Assembly: GCA_027483345.1 (NCBI GenBank)
Contig: JAIXUV010000115.1
Location: forward strand, 1 to 48,433
Source: Verrucomicrobiales bacterium
GTDB lineage: Bacteria > Verrucomicrobiota > Verrucomicrobiia > Limisphaerales > UBA9464
Reading direction: 5' to 3'
DNA: 48,433 bases
The position numbers and the translations under genes were made by a program. Every line of letters starts with the position of its first letter. Within the stretch, counting starts at the first letter, position 1. Below the pieces are notes generated by a model that was not told where the DNA came from, ran no database searches, and saw only the letters and a program-made list of their open reading frames with translations. Positions 16,733-23,919 of the stretch are shown piece by piece.

Positions 16733-18921
16733 AAGCACTGGTACGCCTGCTCCTCCGGATCTGCTTCCGGTTCCGCGCCCACAACACCGAGGTTCTCGAC
16801 ACACCGGGTCCCGTGCTGCTGCTGCCCAACCACGTCTCCTGGCTGGACTGGCTCTTCCTCGGCGCCGTCCTCGGCGAAGACTGGCGCTTCGTGACCAGTT
16901 CCACGGCGGCCCAGACCACCTGGTTGCACCGGCGGATCATGATCAGTCCCCGGACATTTCCCGTGGACACGGCCTCGCCCTACGCGGCGAAGCGGATGGC
17001 CGAGTTCCTGGAGAAGGGCGGCAGGCTGGTCCTGTTCCCGGAGGGCCGCATCTCCACCACGACCCGCCTGATGCGGCTCTTCGACGGCACCGGATTCCTG
17101 ATCCACAAGACCGGGGCGAAGGTCATCACCTGCTACCTCCGCGAGGCCGTGCGCGTCCCGGTCGTGCAGCACTCGGGCTGGACACGCTGGTTTCCCAAGG
17201 TCTCCGTCCACTTCAGCCCGGTCCGGATCGCACCGACGTTGAGGGAACTTCCCAACACCGTGGCCCGCCAACGCATCACCTCCTGGCTCCGGGACCGCAT
17301 GGTCGAGCAGCAGTTCGAGGTGGAGCAGGAGTTCGGCCCCTCGAACGTGCTCGCCGCCATCGCCGAGACCGCGGCAAGGCTTCCCGGGAAGAAGGTGCTG
17401 GAGGACATCAACCTGAAGCCGTTGACCTATCGGCGCCTCATGGTCGGGACGGAGCTCCTCGCACAGCAGTTCGCCGGGCTCGGACCGCGTTTCGCGGAAG
17501 GCCGCGATCCGATCACCAGCCATATCGGGGTCCTCCTTCCCAACGTCAACGGAATGCCCGTGACCCTGCTCGCCCTCTGGGCCAACGACCTCGTCCCCGC
17601 GGTCCTCAACTTCTCCACCGGAGTGCCGGTGATGCTGCAGTGCGCCCGCCTCGCCGGGCTCCGCCACATCGTGACTTCGCGGGCCTTCCTCGAGAAGGCC
17701 AGGCTCGACATCCGGCCGCTCGAGGCCGCGGGGATCACTTTCCACCACCTCGAGGACGTCCGTGCACGCATCACCACCATCGAACGGGTCACCGCGTTGC
17801 TGCGGCACACCGTGGCCTGCGGGCGATCGTTCCGGGACTCCGGACGCGACTTGGCCCAAGGCCAACGCCCGGCCGTCGTCCTCTTCACCTCCGGATCCGA
17901 AGGTGTCCCCAAGGGCGTCGTCCTGAGCCACGCCAACCTGCTGGCCAACATCCGACAGATGGACGCCTCGCTGGACATCACCGACCACGAGCGCTTCTTC
18001 AACGCCCTGCCGCTCTTCCACAGTTTCGGACTCACCGCCTGCACCCTCCTGCCGCTCGTGCGCGGGCTGTACACGTTCCTCTACCCCTCGCCCCTGCATT
18101 ACCGGGTGGTGCCCACCGCCGTGTACGAACGGAACTGCACGGTCATGGTGGGAACCAACACCTTCCTCAACGGCTATGCCCGCAAGGCCGCGCCGTACGA
18201 CTTCCAGAGCGTGAAGTACCTCGTCGCCGGAGCCGAGAAGGTCCAGGAGGCCACCGCCCAGACCTGGGCCCGCAAGTTCGGCATCCGCCTGCTCGAGGGC
18301 TACGGCGCCACCGAATGCAGTCCCGTGCTCTGCGCCAACAACCGCATCGAGTCCCGGTTCGGCAGCGTCGGCCGCTTCATGCCGGGTATGTCCTGGCGCC
18401 TGGAACCCGTGGAGGGCGTCAGCGAACACGCCTCCGACGGACGCGTCATCTCGGGACGGCTCTTCGTGCGCGGTCCCAACGTGATGCTCGGCTACCTCAA
18501 CCCCGACGCCGACGCCACGTTCCGCGGGCACGGCGGCTGGTACGACACCGGCGACCTCGCCCGCATCGACGACGACGGCTTCGTCTTCCTTCTCGGCCGA
18601 ATGAAGCGCTTCGCCAAGGTCAGCGGCGAGATGGTCAGCCTGACCGCGGTCGAGGACGCCCTTGCCGGCGGGTTCCCCCAACACGGTCTCCGGTGCGAGG
18701 TCGCGGTCGTGGCCGTGGCCTGCGAGGACAAGGGGGAGAAGCTGGTCGCCATCACCAATGTCGGGAATCTGACCCTCGACGAGATCCGCCAGGTCGTCCG
18801 CGCCAAGGGACTCGCCAACCTCTGCGTGCCGCGCGAACTGCGGCATGTCCGCGAGATCCCCAAGCTCGGCACCGGCAAGGTCAACCACCGCTCGTTGATC
18901 GAGTCCCTCGCCAACCCCTGA
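16729..18921 (+). CDS. aas: Aas-like bifunctional acyltransferase / acyl-ACP synthetase
   Basis: This 730-residue two-domain enzyme has an N-terminal PlsC-type acyltransferase with the catalytic NHVSWLD (His35, Asp40) and FPEGR at 103-107. The C-terminal part is an adenylate-forming synthetase with LFTSGSEGVPKGVVLSH at about 383-399, YGATECSP at 525-532 and the YDTGDLARIDDDG motif near 605. In E. coli Aas activates a fatty acid on bound ACP and re-acylates lysophosphatidylethanolamine brought in by LplT. The length (E. coli Aas 719) and the overlap with the lplT-like gene match this. It is followed after 7 bases by a DUF2157 gene. Confidence 0.9.
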   Translation: MKALVRLLLRICFRFRAHNTEVLDTPGPVLLLPNHVSWLDWLFLGAVLGEDWRFVTSSTAAQTTWLHRRIMISPRTFPVDTASPYAAKRMAEFLEKGGRLVLFPEGRISTTTRLMRLFDGTGFLIHKTGAKVITCYLREAVRVPVVQHSGWTRWFPKVSVHFSPVRIAPTLRELPNTVARQRITSWLRDRMVEQQFEVEQEFGPSNVLAAIAETAARLPGKKVLEDINLKPLTYRRLMVGTELLAQQFAGLGPRFAEGRDPITSHIGVLLPNVNGMPVTLLALWANDLVPAVLNFSTGVPVMLQCARLAGLRHIVTSRAFLEKARLDIRPLEAAGITFHHLEDVRARITTIERVTALLRHTVACGRSFRDSGRDLAQGQRPAVVLFTSGSEGVPKGVVLSHANLLANIRQMDASLDITDHERFFNALPLFHSFGLTACTLLPLVRGLYTFLYPSPLHYRVVPTAVYERNCTVMVGTNTFLNGYARKAAPYDFQSVKYLVAGAEKVQEATAQTWARKFGIRLLEGYGATECSPVLCANNRIESRFGSVGRFMPGMSWRLEPVEGVSEHASDGRVISGRLFVRGPNVMLGYLNPDADATFRGHGGWYDTGDLARIDDDGFVFLLGRMKRFAKVSGEMVSLTAVEDALAGGFPQHGLRCEVAVVAVACEDKGEKLVAITNVGNLTLDEIRQVVRAKGLANLCVPRELRHVREIPKLGTGKVNHRSLIESLANP

Positions 18922-18928
18922 TGCCATC

Positions 18929-20098
18929 ATGCGAAAATCCGACATCGAGCAACTGCTGCAGGAAGGGCTGATCACCCGTCTCCAACACGACCTCATCATC
19001 CACCGCCATCGGCTCGACAGGGAATCCAACCGGCTGCTCGTGATCCTCGCCGTCCTCGGTGGGATCCTGTTCGTCTGCGGCGCCGTGCTGCTCGTGGCCG
19101 CCAACTGGGACTCGGTTCCCAAGGCGCCCAAGATCGGCGGCGGCATCCTGCTCATGCTGGGCGCCCATCTCCTGGGATGGCGCCTCGGGAAGGGCGGCGA
19201 CCATCCCGCGATCGCCACCACCCTCCACCTCGTAGGCGCAGGGCTGTTCCTCGCCAACATCGCGTTGGTGGGGCAGATCTACCACCTCGGCTCCCGCGCA
19301 CCCGATGCGGTGCTGCTCTGGCTTGCCGGCATGGTTCCACTCCCATGGATCCTTCGCTCCAGGGCACTCCACATCCTCACGCTCACCACCTTCGGAATCT
19401 GGCTCGGCACGGAACTCACCCAGGACGACGGCCTTCTCCGTTTCGGTGGCGGCGCCCGCATGTGCTCGTTCTACCTGCTCCTCGGCGTGCTCTTCGTCGG
19501 ACTGGGCGGCCTGCTGCGACGCGGACCCTTCGCCGAGTTTGCCGGGGCCACGGAGAAGTTCGGCCTGCTCGGCGTCCACCACGCCTCGTTGCCCCTGATG
19601 ATCGGGGCCTTCTATGGGCAGTCCGCGGTGACCCAGGGAGCCTGGATCCTTTCCGGAGCCGTCGCCGCGCTGGCGCTGGCGCTCGTCGGCACGGCGCTGG
19701 CCCGCAATGTCGACGGCATGCCCGTGAAATGGAGGATGGCGTGGTTCGGGGCGCTGGTCGTCGTCGTCGCCGTCGGCTGGACCGGCCTGCTGGCTGGATC
19801 CGACTCCGCCTTCCATCAACGGGGAGACATCGGCCCCCACTGGCTCGTCATCCCAGTCCTGTTCGCGGTCTCCCTGGTCCAGATCCAGGTCGGGATCCAG
19901 CGGTCCAGCGCCTTCCACGTGAACCTCGCCATCGTCGCCATCGCGGTGCAGATCCTGGCCGCCTTCTTCCAGCTCTTCGGATCAATGGCCGACACGGGAA
20001 TGATCTTCGTCAGCACCGGGCTGCTGCTGATCCTCCTCGGCTGGTACCTCGAGCGACACCGCAGGTCCCTTGTCAGGAGCATGAGGTCCGCAGCCTGA
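18929..20098 (+). CDS. DUF2157 membrane protein
   Basis: This 389-residue protein has an amphipathic N-terminus (RKSDIEQLLQEGLITRLQHD) and about 10 hydrophobic segments, starting with LLVILAVLGGILFVCGAVLLVAANW, the family's hallmark. DUF2157 proteins have no known biochemical role. They are often followed by a GDYXXLXY-domain protein, as here after 18 bases. It ends in a basic ERHRRSLVRS tail. It lies 7 bases after the Aas-like gene, so it is very probably co-transcribed. A part in envelope homeostasis is only a guess. Confidence 0.82.
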   Translation: MRKSDIEQLLQEGLITRLQHDLIIHRHRLDRESNRLLVILAVLGGILFVCGAVLLVAANWDSVPKAPKIGGGILLMLGAHLLGWRLGKGGDHPAIATTLHLVGAGLFLANIALVGQIYHLGSRAPDAVLLWLAGMVPLPWILRSRALHILTLTTFGIWLGTELTQDDGLLRFGGGARMCSFYLLLGVLFVGLGGLLRRGPFAEFAGATEKFGLLGVHHASLPLMIGAFYGQSAVTQGAWILSGAVAALALALVGTALARNVDGMPVKWRMAWFGALVVVVAVGWTGLLAGSDSAFHQRGDIGPHWLVIPVLFAVSLVQIQVGIQRSSAFHVNLAIVAIAVQILAAFFQLFGSMADTGMIFVSTGLLLILLGWYLERHRRSLVRSMRSAA

Positions 20099-20116
20099 AC
20101 CGCACGGAACCCAACC

Positions 20117-20662
20117 ATGAAATCCAGACTCCTCTTCCTCGTGCTCGCCGCGCAGTGCCTCTGGATCCTGGGCACGGTCACGGTGCAGGAATCCCGCCTC
20201 CGCTCCGACGTCACGGTGCTGCTGGAAACGCGCCCGGTCGACCCTCGGGACCTGCTCCGCGGAGACTACGTGATCCTCAACTACGCCATCTCCGACATAC
20301 CCCGGGAACTGTTCCAGGGTCCGGCCTTCCAACAACCCGCCATCGGAACACCGGTCCACGTGGCCCTCGCAAAGCAAGGCGACTTCCATGTCGCCGTCGC
20401 CGCCTACCTGCAGAAGCCGAAGGACGAATCCCGGCCATTGCTTCAGGGGCGGGTCGTCCAATCGCGTTGGACGGCAGGCCAGCCCAACTCGGTGCGGCTC
20501 GAATACGGCATCGAACGTTACTACGTCCGCGAGGGCACCGGAGAACCGCAGGGCAAGTTGACGGTCGAGGCGGCCATTCCGCCCAACGGACGCGCGGTCA
20601 TCCGAAAGCTGTACCTCGATGGAAAACCCTTCGCCGAAGCCATGTCCGACATCGCCCGCTGA
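20117..20662 (+). CDS. GDYXXLXY-domain protein
   Basis: This 181-residue protein has an N-terminal hydrophobic anchor or signal (LLFLVLAAQCLWILGTVTV) and the family-naming motif GDYVILNY at 49-56. A second conserved block is YGIERYYVREGTG near 133-145, also typical. The family is the usual partner of DUF2157 membrane proteins and is of unknown function. It probably faces the periplasm. It lies 18 bases after the DUF2157 gene and 36 bases before a lipoprotein gene, within the long rightward unit. Confidence 0.85.
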   Translation: MKSRLLFLVLAAQCLWILGTVTVQESRLRSDVTVLLETRPVDPRDLLRGDYVILNYAISDIPRELFQGPAFQQPAIGTPVHVALAKQGDFHVAVAAYLQKPKDESRPLLQGRVVQSRWTAGQPNSVRLEYGIERYYVREGTGEPQGKLTVEAAIPPNGRAVIRKLYLDGKPFAEAMSDIAR

Positions 20663-20698
20663 TGCGCCATCCGGACCGGAACCGACTCCAAGACTCCC

Positions 20699-21427
20699 AT
20701 GAATCCCAAGTTCCCGAAATCCCTCCCATTCCGGATCCTTCCGCTCGCCGCCCTGTTCCTCGCCGGGTGTGAAACCACCTCCATCTCCGATCCGGGCGGC
20801 TATTCCGCGAGCCCCGGCATCCCGTCCCGAAGCCGGCTCTACCGGGGTGAGATCGCCGAGTATGAGCTGCTGGGGATCGGTGGGACCAACCGGATCACCG
20901 ACGACGACATCCTCAAGGCGCTGGCATCCGCCCAGCCCGTCCGCCTCCGCCGAGGGGCGTCGCTCCTGCTCGTGCAGTCCGGCGCCATCCAACCCGACGA
21001 GCCGCTGCGTTCGGGACTCGCCGAGGCCTTCAAGGTGGTCCCGTTCGACGGCCGGCCCGGAGATGGCGGCACCGACGGTCGGGCCGTCCGGCTGGCCGCC
21101 GCCCATGCCGGCTGCGACCACATCGTCGCCTGCTGGGGCGTGCTCGAGTCCGCCTCGCAGCAGTACGGGACGGAACTGGTCTCCTGGGTTCCGCTGGTCG
21201 GCTGGGCCATCCCGGAGCAGACGCGTCGGACCCGCATGCGACTGAAGGTCGCGCTCATCGACACCCGAACGGGATCGTGGTCGGTGTTCACCACGCAGCC
21301 CCGCGAGGAAGACGCCACCACGGGCTACCTCAACCGCGACAGCGGACGCGTCGCGCAGGTGGAGAAGCTGAAGCGCGCCTGCTACGCCGAGGCCGTGAAG
21401 ACGCTGCTCGACCGCCACACCGATTGA
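20699..21427 (+). CDS. lipoprotein of unknown function
   Basis: This 242-residue lipoprotein precursor has a signal peptide with lipobox LAGC, giving Cys24 as the lipidated residue, followed by a Ser/Gly/Pro-rich linker. The mature part holds an alpha/beta segment resembling outer-membrane peptidoglycan- or curli-associated lipoproteins (RRGASLLLVQSG, AHAGCDHIVACWG, RMRLKVALIDTRTGSWSVF), in which a stress or assembly role is common, but I cannot name the family. It sits mid-operon between membrane-lipid genes and two hydrolases. Confidence 0.75.
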   Translation: MNPKFPKSLPFRILPLAALFLAGCETTSISDPGGYSASPGIPSRSRLYRGEIAEYELLGIGGTNRITDDDILKALASAQPVRLRRGASLLLVQSGAIQPDEPLRSGLAEAFKVVPFDGRPGDGGTDGRAVRLAAAHAGCDHIVACWGVLESASQQYGTELVSWVPLVGWAIPEQTRRTRMRLKVALIDTRTGSWSVFTTQPREEDATTGYLNRDSGRVAQVEKLKRACYAEAVKTLLDRHTD

Positions 21428-21460
21428 CTGCGGGAGGGAAACCGTCCCGGACGCGCACCG

Positions 21461-22132
21461 ATGCATACGCCCTCGGAACAAACCACGGAAACGGTCGTGC
21501 TGCTGCACGGCTGGTGGTCTGGCCGGATGCATCTGGCCGGCCTTGCCAGGAGGCTGCGGCGTTCCGGATTCACGGTGGTTTCCATCGGCTACCCATCGGT
21601 CCGGATGCCGTTGGAGGAAATCGGCTCCCGACTCCTCGGACGTGAATTGGCGAAGCGGATCCCGCCTGACGGTGGCAACATCCACTTCGTCACCCACTCG
21701 ATGGGCGCCCTCGTCCTGCGGCGGCACCTGGAACTCAACGGCCGCGATCGCCTCGGGCGGGTCGTGATGTTGGGACCACCGAACCAAGGCAGCGAGGCCG
21801 CCGACTTCTGGTCGCGGTCGGCCCTGGTCCGCGCGGTCGCCGGACCGAACCTCGTCGCCTTGGGCACAGGTCCGGATTCCTTCGCGCGGCGCCTGCCACC
21901 GGCCGAATTCCCGCTGCTCGTCGTCGCGGGGACGCGTCCACCGCACCCGCTCGTCTCGCCCCTGCCGAAACCGCATGACGGCCGGGTGAGCGTCGAGTCG
22001 ACCCGACTCGTTGGCATGACCTCGCACCACTCGGTGCGGACCTGCCACACCGCCTTGCCGTGGGATCGCGAGGTGTTCGACGTCACCGTGCGGTTCCTCC
22101 GACAAGGGCGCCGGGAGACCCGGGGGGAATGA
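21461..22132 (+). CDS. alpha/beta hydrolase, lipase-like
   Basis: This 223-residue cytosolic-looking hydrolase has VVLLHGWWSG at 12-21 (the lipase oxyanion region), the nucleophile elbow THSMG at 78-82 (Ser80), an acid candidate Asp in KPHDGRV near 171, and a His in CHTALPW near 194. The pattern MLGPPNQGSE after the core strand is typical of triacylglycerol-lipase/PGAP1-like hydrolases. No signal peptide is seen. It overlaps the next gene by four bases (ATGA). The genes upstream suggest a lipid ester as substrate, which is inference. Confidence 0.82.
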   Translation: MHTPSEQTTETVVLLHGWWSGRMHLAGLARRLRRSGFTVVSIGYPSVRMPLEEIGSRLLGRELAKRIPPDGGNIHFVTHSMGALVLRRHLELNGRDRLGRVVMLGPPNQGSEAADFWSRSALVRAVAGPNLVALGTGPDSFARRLPPAEFPLLVVAGTRPPHPLVSPLPKPHDGRVSVESTRLVGMTSHHSVRTCHTALPWDREVFDVTVRFLRQGRRETRGE

Positions 22133-23022
22133 GCGTCCACGACACTGCCTCAAACCGTGAGGTCCGATGCTCGGTTTCGGGTCCCGAGGACGCGGTCACC
22201 GTGGTCTACCTCCCGGGCCTGCATGGGGACTGCACGCTGTTCGGCGGCCTCCGTGCACGGCTTGCGGTCCGGTTCCAGATTGTCGAGGTGGCCTATCCGA
22301 GAGATCAGGAAGACGGGCTGAACGGATTGGCCACCGCTGTGATCCGGGCGCTGCAGGAGGCCGGAATACGGCGCGGGACGCTGCTCGCGGAATCGTTTGG
22401 ATCCCAGGTCGCCTGGGCCATCCTCCGCGCTGCGCCAACCGGCTTCCAGACCGAGCGCCTGTGTCTCGCCGGTGGATTCGTGTCGCATCCCTGGCCATGG
22501 GCTGTCCGGTTGACAGGCGGATTCCCATTCGGCACAGCGTCTCCCCTGCTCGCCGCCATGGTCCAGCTCTTCCCACGGATCGCTCCGTGGATCGGCGAAT
22601 CCTGGGTGGGGAGGCGGGAGGCGATCCGCCGTTTCGTCGCAGAGCGGAGACGGAACGGCGACCGTCTGGCCATGAGCCGACGTCTCCGGATGATCCTCGA
22701 CGAGGACCTCCGCCCCACCGCGGCCAACACCTCCATCCCGGTGCACCAACTGAGCGGCTTCTGGGATCTGGTCGTTCCTTGGTGGTCGGTGGACCGATGG
22801 CTGCGGAGGCACTGCCCGGGTCGAATTGGACCGTGTCGGCTCGTCAATACCGACCACGCGGTCCTGTTCAACCGACCCGCCGACGCCGCCGCCTGGCTCG
22901 CCGAAATCCTCAACGCCGGTGGGCTCGGGGAAAACACCGGCTTTACTCCGAACCGGCTTGGGTCAGGATCGCCCCCGCGTTCCCCCGGGAACGAACCCGA
23001 ACATGTCAAAGGTCATCGCTGA
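22129..23022 (+). CDS. second alpha/beta hydrolase
   Basis: This is a 297-residue protein with VVYLPGLHGD at 25-34 and the elbow AESFGSQ at 87-93, where Ala replaces the first Gly of GxSxG (Ser89). An Asp in GFWDLVVP near 212 and a His in NTDHAVLF near 242 complete a likely triad. A hydrophobic Trp/Pro-rich cap insert lies around 120-160. The start overlaps the previous stop (ATGA), and a G-run immediately upstream is one of the few purine-rich ribosome-binding regions in the window. Its 3' end overlaps the reductase start by 20 bases. The last 30 residues are low-complexity. The substrate is unknown. Confidence 0.8.
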   Translation: MSVHDTASNREVRCSVSGPEDAVTVVYLPGLHGDCTLFGGLRARLAVRFQIVEVAYPRDQEDGLNGLATAVIRALQEAGIRRGTLLAESFGSQVAWAILRAAPTGFQTERLCLAGGFVSHPWPWAVRLTGGFPFGTASPLLAAMVQLFPRIAPWIGESWVGRREAIRRFVAERRRNGDRLAMSRRLRMILDEDLRPTAANTSIPVHQLSGFWDLVVPWWSVDRWLRRHCPGRIGPCRLVNTDHAVLFNRPADAAAWLAEILNAGGLGENTGFTPNRLGSGSPPRSPGNEPEHVKGHR

Positions 23023-23722
23023 AATGCTTGTCGAGTCGGTGAAGATGGAGCTTCCCGACGTGAAAACCGTCCGGTTCCAGTGGCCCGCCGGATACGAGCC
23101 GGACTTCAAGACCGGCCAGTTCATCACCGTCTACTGGCCCCACAAGACGAAGTACAAGCGCGCGTACTCGCTGAGCTCCTCGGCCCTCGACCGCGGCCAC
23201 TACGAGGTGACCGTGAAGCGCGACGGCAAGATGGGCACGAGCGTCGTCGACTGGCTGGAAGCCGGGGACAAGATGTTCGTCATCCCGCCGGTCGGGAAGT
23301 TCCTCCCGGTCTTCGATCCCCCGGGCAAGCACCTGATCTGCGTCGCCGGCGGCTCCGGCGTCACGCCGTTCCGCGGTTTCGCCCGTGAGGCGACTGCCCG
23401 GAACCTCGATACCCGGATCACCATCCTCTACACGGTCCGCACGACCAACGACATCATCTTCGCCGAGGAGTTCCGCGAACTGGCCGCGAAGAACCCGCGA
23501 TTCCAGTTCCATGTCACCTGCACCCGCCTCGCCCCCGAGGACCCGTGGACCGGCCGTCGCGGACGCATCACGCCGGAGTGGGTGAAGAGCTTCGTCGACA
23601 ACCCGGCGGATTCGGTGTTCTACGCCTGCGGCACCAACGAGATGGTGAACGCGGTGGAACACCTCGTCCTGCACGACCTCGGACTGCCGAAGGAGCAGAT
23701 GAAGCTCGAGAAGTGGGGCTGA
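23003..23722 (+). CDS. ferredoxin-NADP+ reductase-like FAD/NAD(P)H oxidoreductase
   Basis: This 239-residue flavoprotein of the FNR superfamily has FAD-binding RAYSLSS at 53-59, GTSVVDWLEAGD near 78-89, the NAD(P)-binding GGSGVTPFRG at 116-125 and FYACGTNEMV near 208-217. No [2Fe-2S] domain is attached, so it would need a separate partner. It closes the nine-gene run, overlapping the preceding hydrolase by 20 bases, and is followed by a strong terminator. Supplying electrons to the CarF-type desaturase that opens the run is an attractive but unproven role. Confidence 0.87.
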   Translation: MSKVIAEMLVESVKMELPDVKTVRFQWPAGYEPDFKTGQFITVYWPHKTKYKRAYSLSSSALDRGHYEVTVKRDGKMGTSVVDWLEAGDKMFVIPPVGKFLPVFDPPGKHLICVAGGSGVTPFRGFAREATARNLDTRITILYTVRTTNDIIFAEEFRELAAKNPRFQFHVTCTRLAPEDPWTGRRGRITPEWVKSFVDNPADSVFYACGTNEMVNAVEHLVLHDLGLPKEQMKLEKWG

Positions 23723-23759
23723 TCCGCCCCTTCTCAAGCCATCCGACCCCGAATTGCGA

Positions 23760-23793
23760 AAGGCCCCGTTCCTCCGTGGAACGGGGCCTTTTC
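23760..23793 (+). terminator. intrinsic terminator of the nine-gene run
   Basis: A perfect 13-bp stem (AAGGCCCCGTTCC with GGAACGGGGCCTT), 5-base loop and TTTTCG tail lie 37 bases after the reductase stop. Confidence 0.92.
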
Positions 23794-23830
23794 GTTTCCC
23801 GACAACGTCCCCAACGGGCTCCGGAAACAC

Positions 23831-23865
23831 AAAAGAGGCCGGGAAGCGGAACTTCCCGGCCTCTT
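23831..23865 (-). terminator. intrinsic terminator of the LamG-protein gene
   Basis: A perfect 14-bp stem (AAGAGGCCGGGAAG with CTTCCCGGCCTCTT) and 5-base loop, followed on the leftward strand by TTTTGTG. It lies 54 bases after the stop of the large surface-protein gene and 40 bases from the opposing terminator. Confidence 0.9.
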
Positions 23866-23919
23866 GGATGGAACCGTCCTCCGGGGCATCCCTCACGGGA
23901 CACCCCGGATGCGGCGGCT

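Noticed and set aside
14690-16804. A 704-codon leftward open frame
   Set aside because: Antisense to carF and lplT; no recognisable domain.
16708-19260. An 850-codon leftward open frame
   Set aside because: It is antisense to the Aas-like gene and its composition (Glu/Gly/Val/Asp-rich, no motifs) is that of a complementary shadow in high-GC DNA.
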